Assembly: GCF_039555335.1 (NCBI RefSeq) | Contig: NC_092641.1 | Span: 38,706,437-38,770,436 of the forward strand | Length of the DNA: 64,000 nt | Origin: Amphiura filiformis | Lineage: Eukaryota; Echinodermata; Ophiuroidea; Amphilepidida; Amphiuridae | Direction of reading: 5' to 3' | In this document: positions 36,390 through 47,200 of the stretch, one piece after another | Layout: every line of letters begins with the position of its first letter | How positions within the stretch are numbered: the first letter of the stretch is position 1 | Translations under genes and position numbers: made by a program | Notes under the pieces: generated by a model | Databases searched by the model: none | Told to the model about the DNA's origin: nothing | Seen by the model: only the letters and a program-made list of their open reading frames with translations

Positions 36390-39150
36390 AGTATATTTTT
36401 GTAAGGATATCCAGGGACTGGAAAGACTACCTTGTTGTTACACTTCACAATGCACAGTGATGTCTACGTGTTTATTTTGTAAGGATATCCAGGGACTGGA
36501 AAGACTACCTTGTTGTTACACTTCACAATGCACAGTGATGTCTACCAGTTTATTTTGTAAAGATATCCAGGGACTGGAAAGACTACCTCGTTGTTACACT
36601 ACACAATGCACAGTGATGTCTACCAGTTTTTGGTGAGGATATCCAGGGACTGGAAAGACTACCTTGTTGTTACACTTCACAATGCACAGTGATGTCTACG
36701 TGTTTATTTTGTGAGGATATCCAGGGACTGGAAAGACAAACTTGTTGTTACACTTCACAATGCACAGTGATGTCTACGAGTTTATTTTTATGAGGATATC
36801 CAGGGACTGGAAAGACTACCTTGTTGTTACACTACACAATGCACAGTGATGTCTACCAGTTTATTTGGTGAGGATATCCAGGGACTGGAAAGACTACCTT
36901 GTTGTTACACTTCACAATGCACAGTGATGTCTACGTGTTTATTTTGTGAGGATATCCAGGGACTGGAAAGACAAACTTGTTGTTACACTTCACAATGCAC
37001 AGTGATGTCTACGAGTTTATTTTTATGAGGATATCCAGGGACTGGAAAGACTACCTTGTTGTTACACTACACAATGCACAGTGATGTCTACCAGTTTATT
37101 TGGTGAGGATATCCAGGGACTGGAAAGACTACCTTGTTGTTACACTTCACAATGCACAGTGATGTCTACGTGTTTATTTTGTGAGGATATCCAGGGACTG
37201 GAAAGACAAACTTGTTGTTACACTTCACAATGCACAGTGATGTCTACGAGTTTATTTTTATGAGGATATCCAGGGACTGGAAAGACTACCTTGTTGTTAC
37301 ACTTCACAATGCACAGTGATGTCTACGAGTTTATTTTTATGAGGATATCCAGGGACTGCAAAGACTACCTTGTTGTTACACTTCACAATGCACAGTGATG
37401 TCTACTATAGGTTATTTTGTGTGGATATCCAGGGCTGGAAAAAAACACATTGTTGTGGCACTTCACAATGCACAGTGATATCTCCGAGTTTATTTGGTGA
37501 GGGTATTCAGGGACTGGAAAGACTACCTTGTTGTATGCACAGTGATGTCTATGAATTAATTTTTATGAGGATATCCAGGGATTGGTAAGACTTCCTTGTT
37601 ATTTCATTTCACAATACACAGTGGTGTCTTTGAGTTTATTTTGTGAGGATATCCAGGGACTGGAAAGACTACCTTGTTGTTACACTTCACAATGCACAGT
37701 GATGTCTACGAGTTTATTTTTCGAGGATATCCAAGGACTGGAAAGACTACCTTGTTGTTACACTTCACAATGCACAGTGATGTCTCCCAGTTTATTTGGT
37801 GAGGATATCCAGGGACTGGAAAGACTACCTTGTTGTTACACTTCACAATGCACAGTGATGTCTACGAGTTTATTTTGCGAGGATATCCAAGGACTGGAAA
37901 GACTACCTTGTTGTTACACTTCACAATGCATAGTGATGTCTCCCAGTTTATTTGGTGAGGATATCCAGGGACTGGAAAGACTACCTTGTTGTTACACTTC
38001 ACAATGCACAGTGATGTCTCCCAGTTTATTTGGTGAGGATATCCAGGGACTGGAAAGACTACCTTGTTGTTACACTTCACAATGCACAGTGATGTCTACG
38101 TGTTTATTTTGTGAGGATATCCAGGGACTGGAAAGACAAACTTGTTGTTACACTTCACAATGCACAGTGATGTCTTCGAGTTTATTTTGTGAGGATATCC
38201 AGGGACTGGAAAGACTACCTTGTTATTACACTTCACAATGCACAGTGATGTCTACGAGTTTATTTTTATGAGGATATCCAGGGACTGGAAAGACTACCTT
38301 GCTGTTACACTTCACAATGCACAGTGATGTCTACGAGTTTATTTTGCGAGGATATCCAGGGACTGGAAAGACTACATTATTGTTACACTTCACAATGCAT
38401 AGTGATGTCTCCCAGTTTATTTGGTGAGGATATCCAAGGACTGGAAAGACTACCTCGTTGTTACACTACACAATGCACAGTGATGTCTACGTGTTTATTT
38501 TGTGAGGATATCCAGGGACTGGAAAGACTACCTTGTTGTTACACTTCACGAGGCACAGTGATGTCTACGAGTTTATTTGGTGAGGATATCCCGGGCCTGG
38601 AAAGACGACCTTGTTGTTATACTTCACAATGCACAGTGATGTCTCCCAGTTCATTTTGTGAAGATATCCAGGGACTGGAAAGACTACCTTGTTGTTACAC
38701 TTCATGAGGCACAGTGATGTCTTTGAGTTTATTTTGTGAAGATATCCAGGGACTGGAAAGACTACCTTGTTGTTACACTTCACAATGCACAGTGATGTCT
38801 ACTATAGGTTATTTTGTGCGGATATCCAGGGCTGGAAAAAACACATTGTTGTGGCACTTCACAATGCACAGTGATGTCTTCGAGTTTTTTTGGTGAGGAT
38901 ATTCAGGGACTGGAAAGACTACCTTGTTGTTTGCACAGTGATGTCTATGAGGATTTTTATGAGGATATCCAGGGATTGGTAAGACTTCCTTGTTATTTCA
39001 TTTCACAATACACAGTGGTGTCTACGAGTTTATTTTGTGAGGATATCCAGGGACTAGAAAGACTATCTTGCTGTTACACTTCACAATGCACAGTGGTGTC
39101 TACGAGTTTATTTTGTGAGGATATCCAGGGACTGGAAAGACTACCTTGTT
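36390..39150 (+). repeat. 78-bp minisatellite, ~36 units, derived from a Walker A (P-loop) coding segment
   Basis: The consensus unit runs GATGTCTACGAGTTTATTTT, GTGAGGATATCCAGGGACTG, GAAAGACTACCTTGTTGTTA, CACTTCACAATGCACAGT. In one + frame it encodes DVYEFIL, then RGYPGTGKTTLLLHFTMHS: a P-loop GxxxxGKT. In most units the CGA for Arg is TGA, so that frame is closed. Because 78 is a multiple of three, another frame stays open for 229 codons (37582-38271), reading EDIQGLERLPCCYTSQCTVM repeatedly. Units vary by small indels. Long open frames here follow from the period and are not evidence of a gene. Confidence 0.9.
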
Positions 39151-39159
39151 ACATTTCTT

Positions 39160-40891
39160 GTTGTTATACCTCATACCGTAATGTATGGAAAGACTTGTTA
39201 TACAAATGTTATACAGTGATGTCTGCGATACTTGATATGAGCTTTGACACAGGAGAGGTATCAAGGAAGCCATATTGGAGAGATGGAGCAGTCGTCTTGC
39301 AGGTTAAAACACCTGGCATGGAACAAGGAACGGAACACGGGACGGAGGGAGAAACACAGGATAGGTACTCGCACACGACAGGTTTAGAATACGAGACGGT
39401 TTAAAAAAGGATGGAACGATATAAAGTAAACTGTGACGATATAGATCCCTAGTCGTCTTCAAGTATCACATGATCAGCCCAGCAGGTCAGTGGGCTGATA
39501 AGTCGGATGGTATCAGATGCAATGTAACAACTTATAAAAGTAATTTCCAATAAATCATTTTATTCAAAACTTTGTGATAGATTATTATGTAGCTTTGTAC
39601 AAACGGATGACATGGCTTGCAAGTCGAATAAAACATACCTGTATAATAAACAAAAATTTCGTTACAGGAATTCTCTTCAAAAGAGGTGAATAATTCACTA
39701 GCATGACTAAATAGATTATTTTCCATATTCGTTAACACGAATTTGAATTTAAAAGCCATACGGACTTTTAAAATGAGTTTGGTCGATTTTTTTCAAATCC
39801 GATTTTTTTTGTCATATGTGTTTAATGTTTACACATGTCCCAACTGACACCTAATAGACTCGGTCAAGTTTATTATACATGTTAGGATAACAAAGCAATT
39901 TGTTTGAATTATAGTCATAATTATAAATTCGATTCCCCCAAAAAACACCACATTCATTTAGACAGTGAGTTTTCTTTCATTTTACCTCATTTTACGGTTG
40001 TTACTAATAATATTTGATTTTGGCAAATACAACAAAATCAAAATTTGACCGAAATCGTATATTAAGGCTTTTAAATGACATCAAAACAAAATGGGGGCAA
40101 ATAAGAGTGTATAGTGGTTTAAAGAGGCGAAAGTTAATTAATCAATGAGGCAAGCCACACATTCCAGTCACCCATGCATGTTTGCCATACATTTGTTTTA
40201 CGTAAACTACCATCCCAAGCTGGGTCCCTGTTTCTGGGTATACGGGTATTGTACCAGAAAACGCACCCCTTATAATAGGTGGTTACAATTTCGGCAAATT
40301 TGATAGCGACAGTCCCTCGTTTGGATATAGCAATATGTTGACCAATTCTTATAGCCATAAAGAAACCTATAGTATATTGATGGGTCTCAATTTGCCCATA
40401 AGTACTTATTTTCTCGGTTTTAAATGGGGAAAATAGGCAATTAAGCACGTACGCGGAACACTCACAGCGAAAAGACGTTATTATCAATTAAAAAAATAGA
40501 CAGTTGAATTCCGTCAGCAATGATCAGGACTAAAATTTCAACAAAGACAACCTGAGAGTCCCCCCATTTCTTGTTTTATCCACTGAAGCGTAAAGGCCAC
40601 AAATTTACAGTGGCCCTCTTTTTAAGGGGAATCGAACGCAGTACACCCTAGGAGCTCCTAGGACAGAAATATTGATGTCCGGGTGGAGGAATTGGGGGGG
40701 GCTTTTCATCAAAACTGTGAAATTATGATAGAAACATGTCATTTCTTGCGAGGTACATCCCCGTACAAAATAGTGTGTGACCCACCCCGAGCTGCCATTA
40801 GCTTCTTTAACCTGGTCTATAATGTCAAGAAATGAGGGCCTCAAACCGGAGCCTCAAATTGCTCCAAAAAGAGACAAACAAGTATTCTGTT
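39160..40891. other. Sequence downstream of the DMGDH stop, no second gene seen
   Basis: It should include the DMGDH 3' UTR (below 40892), but no clear polyadenylation site was assigned. A 117-codon minus frame at 40134-40487 has no known domain. Confidence 0.5.
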
Positions 40892-41071
40892 TCAGATGTC
40901 AATGTATTCTTCACTGGCTGCTGGGTACGTCACAACAGCCGGGGCAAGCTTGCCCTGGATCTCCACATCTAATCGGGTACCTGGTTCGGCTAATTCAGGT
41001 GAAACGTAAGCAAAACCAATGCCCTTATTAATCCGGTAGCTATAGCAACCAGACGTCATATACCCAACCGT
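40892..41071 (-). CDS. DMGDH: DMGDH terminal coding exon with stop codon
   Basis: It reads [40 protein letters not shown] and KLAPAVV, ending EEYIDI then TGA at 40894-40892. It matches the GCV_T C-terminal block [22 protein letters not shown]. The acceptor is TTTTATCCAG/ACGGTT. A poly-T stretch and an ATC microsatellite lie just upstream in the intron. I did not identify a polyadenylation signal with confidence. Confidence 0.9.
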   Translation of the reverse strand, partial: TVGYMTSGCYSYRINKGIGFAYVSPELAEPGTRLDVEIQGKLAPAVVTYPAASEEYIDI

Positions 41072-41169
41072 CTGGATAAAAACAATAGAGAGACAAAACA
41101 ATGTGGTTTTTTTTTTTTTTTTTTTTTTATGGTGGTTACTCCTCCTCCTCCTTCAACGTCGTCAACTTC

Positions 41170-41209
<40 letters not shown>

Positions 41210-44200
41210 CCACCATCTTGGCCCTTGACCATATCACCATCATGTACAGCTTATCGCCCATCTTCGTCATCAATATCAACAGTTAAGTGCATCACCAACA
41301 ATGAAAACAATAAATAACATTCACAATACATTATAATTGAAGACCGAAAAAAAAAAAAAAGACTCGACTAGTTTGCGTATGACGTCCTATCCGACCAAAA
41401 ATGCTGTACTACGCAGGTCAGTAACCAATCACGTCGCGCCTTTGCCCTGACGTCAGACGCAAACTAGTCTTTTTAATTTTCATTTTACCTTTCCGTCTTT
41501 CCAGATTGTTTCAACTCCATGTGGATCAACACCTGGTCTTGAATGAATCACGATATATGCTCGTTTCTTTGTTATCTCGCCCTTGTGGAGGTGGGATAAC
41601 CCTTCCTTCCCAATGAAAGAGGTTTTCTGCAGATGATAATGTCATCGTCATAATGCGGCCCATACGCGTTCAATTATATTGGACAATATCAAAACCGTGT
41701 ATCAAAGACCCAAGATATAAAATCTGCCAATGTACACTATTAATGATCGTGTGTACAGTACACAGTGGTAGATTTTGTATCTAGGGTCTTTGATATTGCC
41801 CAATATACAGCCTGTCTCAAAAAAAGTTGTGCAAGTAAAAAGTGCCCTCTTTGGCAATAAGAAAATACCGTTGTGACATGATGCTTACATCAACGTCAAG
41901 GGCGTAGTCATAGCTCTCAAATACCGTTTGTTCTGTTCAATTTGCATGTTTTAATCTCGAGATATGCTTAGTTAACGACGAAAGGGTAAAATCACAATTG
42001 TGCCACTTTTACTAGGGAAGAGACCTTTGCATGTAAATCAGCGATAGCATCAAGTTTATCAAGAGTTCCTTCGTGAAATCAAAAGAATGCATCAATTACA
42101 CAATACAAGTTTTTTTTTACTGTTTTTACTATTTTATCATGATTCTCTTTTTCCACAGAAAAGATAAATAAATATTTCACATTCTGCTGTAAAATTAAAT
42201 ACATGTGCACGTCAATGATTTTATCATGGTAAATACTGTTCTCTTAGTCACTCAAGACATGTTAAAAGACAAACAAATATTGCACACTAAGGTCCGTATG
42301 CACAAAAGAGTTAGAGAGGGTCTAAAATTAGACCTGGTCTAACTGGAATTAAGTTCCACTAGGAATGGTCCTTTACTCTTATTTCCTTCCTAGAGTAGCT
42401 AGCAAATTCTAAAGATTTTAATGCAACGTTCAAAAATAACACAAAATAACTTAAGTAAAGGAAAATGTCCTTTCTCATGGTACTAAATTCCACTTAGATC
42501 ACTAAGACTAACTCTTTTGTGCATACGAACCTTATAAGTTTATGTTACTTGCTGGGAGAGAAATTAGACTAAATAATGCACGTGCGCTGATGTTGATGCC
42601 AATAATGCGTCTAATGCACGAGCCCCAACATCAGATATATCATTGATTTTACAGCTCTCTTCCCTAGTAAAAGTGGCACAATTGTGATTTTACCCTTTCG
42701 TTGTTAAATAAACATATCTCAAGATTGCAACAAGCAAATTGAACAGAGCAAACGGCATTTGAGAGCTAAGATTGCGCCCTTGACGTTTATGTAAGCATAA
42801 TGTCACAACAGTATTTTCTAATTGCCAAAGAGGGCGCTTTTCACTTGCACAATTTTTTTTGAGACAGGCTGTAATTGAACGTGTATGGGCCACATAAGTC
42901 CCATCTAATAATTGGAGCATAACTTCGTTTAACAACATTTTAGTTATATACGCATGAATACTTCACGTTTCCGTCATAATAGTCCTTCGAGACGGACAAT
43001 ATCCACACCGGCTGACGGTCTATATCCACTGTTGAGTCCTTCTGGAAGGACTACGTCATAATGATATAAAGAGAAGCCGACACTGATTCATCAACACAAC
43101 ATATGTCAGCTATTATATACTGCGCCAATAAAGTATCCTTACAGTTGAAAAAAAAATCATTAAAAAACCTGAACCATATTTTGGTAAATTTATTTTTTTT
43201 AATAGATGCATTATTTAATCCTGCACATTATGACACCTCATTGAATCAATTGTGACCTCAGGAACTAAAGTTACATGCAATTGATCAGACGAAGGTCCGG
43301 TTTTAAAAGTGACAAACTGGCCTATTCAAAAATCCAAGGACTATATTTCTGGTTTGAGAGTGGTGGTAGGTGGGTCATTTATGCGCGCCTTTGTAATTTA
43401 AATTTAAAAGCAATTGGGTGAAGCATGGTACATCAATAAATATAAAATAATGGTGAGATTAAGGAGATTAAAAGATTAAGAACAATGGATCTCAATTCCC
43501 AAGAAGACGTCGGTACTGCAAAGGTAGGCAAATGCAGTAGTTTAAGAATGGCGGAATTGCCAATACATTTGCGGGGCCAGATTGTGGGGTTGTTAGCTGC
43601 AGGTTTTTCTTTGAGAGAGGCGGGTCGCCGGGTTGGTGCGTCCCATACAACTGCTGCATTTTGGAGAGACAGATACCAGGCTACGGGTAATGTAAATGAT
43701 CTTCCGAGGAGCGGGCGGCCAAGAATAACTTCGGCAAGACAAGATGCATCCTACATTAACATGGCAACCAGGAAGAAAACATTTACAGGTAAGAATTCAT
43801 TTAGAGGTTTTCGATGAGTTTGAAAGATTTTTCGAAGGTTTTAAATGAGATATCTCAAATGTTTTTATGCCTATTTCACCCATTAATCACTTGCTTTCTT
43901 TGTGTTTTTCTTTTTTCAGCTCCTCAAATCAGGAAGCGTTTACACAGGAGGAGAAGACAACCACCTGGTCAGATTTGTACTGAAACGGTTAAGGACAGGC
44001 TGCATTCAGTAAGTTTGCGATCCAGGAGAATGGTTAAGAGGTGTATTCTTCTTCAACGCCATAAGCAAGCTCGTTTGGCATTTGCAAGATTGCATAGGAG
44101 GTGGAGTCGTCGTCGATGGGCAAAAGTGCTGTTTACAGATGAATACAGAGTTTGCCTTCGAATGGTGGATGGGCGCATTCGGGTTTGGAGAGAAACCGGT

Positions 44201-47200
44201 GAACGCTTAGATGACGACTGCATCCAGCAGAATGACCAGTTTGGTGGTGGAAGCTTGATGATTTGGGCGGGTATTAGCGAAGATGGTAAAACTGACTTTA
44301 TTATTTTGAGAGGCGGGATTACTGCTCAGGTCTACGTCAACGAAGTCCTTCAACCAGTTGTTGTCCCGTATATGCCGCTGCCATTGGAGAAGGATTCTGG
44401 CTTATGGATGATAACGCAACACCTCGCCGAGCACGCATCACCAACAACTTCCTTGACCAGGAGGGCATAGATCGTCTAGATTGGCCTGCTAAGAGCCCGG
44501 ACCTGAACCCTTTGGAACACTTGTGGGACAAGAGGAAGGTTAATCAGAAGATCACCCCTGATACCACCTTGGCAGGTTTGGAGCGCATCCTACTCAGACA
44601 ATGGAACAACATTGTGAGCAAGGACAAATCAGACGCCTGATCCATAGCATGCGACGACGATGCACAGCTGTTATTAACAATAACGGTAGTCACACCAGAT
44701 ACTGATGGGTCAAAGGAACTTAAGGAACACAAGGAACTAAAGAAAAATGAAACAAAAGAACTGAAAATTAAATAAAAATGTTAAAAGCAGAGAGAATAAA
44801 AATAAAGAATAAAAACATCCTGCCTTAGATAAAGCTTGACTGAAGAAACTCTGTTGTGTCGTTGTTGTGCTTGTTGGAATCTTTTCGCCTTGTATAGGCC
44901 AGTTTGTCACTTTTAAAACTGGACCTTTGACTAATCAAATGCTGTAACTTTAGTTCCTGAGGTCACAATTGATTCAATGAGGTGTCATAATGTGCAGGAT
45001 TAAATAATGCATCTATTAAAAAAATAAGTTTACCAAAATATGGTTCAGTTTTTTTTTATGATTTTTTTTCCAACTGTAAGGATACTTTATTGGCGCAGTA
45101 TAGGTCTCGCACTGGGAGCACTTGAATCATCCGAATCACCGCGATTGTTCAAACTTTCATCTGTGGTTAGAAATATGCCAGCCATACCTAACACAAGTGG
45201 CGTAGCCAAAAAAGACAAGGGGTCATTGGCCCTGTGACATGTGACAAGCCTCCCCACCCACCCTATTTCCCCATGTGGGGTGCTGACCGTTCTGATATTT
45301 AAGATTTTGGAGTCTTTTTTGTACTTTTTATGCCATTTTATTTTACAATTTTCGTCGAATTTTGCCCCCCCCCCCCCCCCTCTTTGAAAGTTCCATTGCC
45401 ACCCCCTTTTCCATCGCCACTAAAAAGTGCTGCACAATATAATAATTCAAACCGCATGCCCCTTGAGTGCCTTCCTCAACTAGAATTACAATATAAGTTA
45501 AATAATCATTACCTTTTCTAGGTTAATTAATGAACCAAGATCAGCTTCTAAAGCATTATACTCCATTGAAAACTGTAAGCAAACGGGAAATAAACAAAGG
45601 ACATTTCAAATTAATATCTCTAGGTTCGACACTAAGGAACGATCCAGCATTAATGGCATACCTATTATGTTATGATCATGCCATATGCTGGATTGTACCT
45701 TTAAAACGTTAATTTTCACTGACATGATTGAGGGACACATATAGATATAATTCATCATCATCCTTCGGCTGCGGCGCAGGCGACTACAAGTTTCCTCCAG
45801 CTACATCGGTCGTGAGCCATTGCTGATAGTTGACCTTGACTCGGCATGCTCTCCATATCTCCCAAAAGACACTGGATGTATTTCCAGAACAAGGTTCGTA
45901 GCCATAAGTTGGGGCATATACAATGCATAATCTTTTACTGGCTCATCGTCAGGCAAGCGTAGTATATGCCCCTGGGTATATGCCCTACAAATTTCAGTAT
46001 AATTTGTAGTCGCTTTTTCATCCTGCTCGATGATCTTGGACGGAAATGACATTCGGAGATCGAGCTTTTATTTTGGACATTCAGACTGAATGTAAAATCG
46101 CATTTTATCAATTAATCTCAAATTCGGCATGATAAATGATCCTGCATGCTGCATGGACCGACATTGACATTCGGGCATTACGATTGTCATGCAATCAATT
46201 ACAATGTCTGAATATCATATTCGTCCAAGATCACCAAAGCTGCATGAAAGAGCGACTGCTATATGATGTGTAGGCCTACTTCAATGCATGAAAATGAACT
46301 TTAAAGTTGCAATATTTTGTTAAATAACAAAGAAAGTTAAGAAACCCATGTATTACTTTAGAATTTCTAAAAATGCATATCGGGGGTCAGAACCAAAAGG
46401 CCCTAAGTTCATTTGTGGCCAAAATGAGATTTTGGTCTTAAAATAATCCTTGCAACATTGGGCACCTTATGATTGTATAGCCAAAGGCTATTAGCCATAA
46501 GCAAGCTATATAGCCACAGAAACTGTTATCAGCGAAAATGTAAAGCCCGAAGTGCAACGCTATAATGCATGAAATATGTGAGAGCCAGAAGGCCTTAAGT
46601 GCAAAAACGCTGGTAGCATTACATGTCGTTTTTGTACTTAGGGCCTTTTGGCTCTGACCCTTCGATATTATACTGTTACATTATTTAATAAAACTGAATT
46701 CATATAAGAAGACCGCTTGAGAGTATTTTTAAATATTTAGTTTTGAAACGAAAATTATGACTAACCTCCGAGTGCATTGCTGGAATGCCTCGTTCCAGAC
46801 GTAGCACATCAAGAGCATACCAGCCAAAATCAATCACTCCGTCGGGTGTTTCGATGTGCTTTATCGCATCATAAAGGCGTAATGTGTCTGCCTTTGCATG
46901 GTAAAGTTCCCAACCAAGCTCACCTACGAAAGGGGTGTATGTGAAATTTGACAATTAAAAGGTTAATAATTTGGTTACAAGGTGAACATGCATGTCATAG
47001 ACTTTGTTCCAACCCTTAATTATTACCCTAACCCAAACTTTCTCCGAGTTCAAGATCCGCTGCCATCTATTGGTCAAATCTGTTGATCTTTGCCATATTA
47101 TTCCTTGCCAAAAACTGAGCTCCCCAAATATTTTAATGATACAAAACTCTAATTTTACTGTAATTAAAGGAAGTGTCCGGCAATCACAACATTATACCTT

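Noticed and set aside
37582..38271. 229-codon open frame on the plus strand
   Set aside because: It lies wholly in the 78-bp minisatellite; the period is a multiple of three, so one stop-free frame repeats. It is not evidence of a protein gene.
41129..41317. Serine-rich open frame
   Set aside because: Encoded by an (ATC)n microsatellite.
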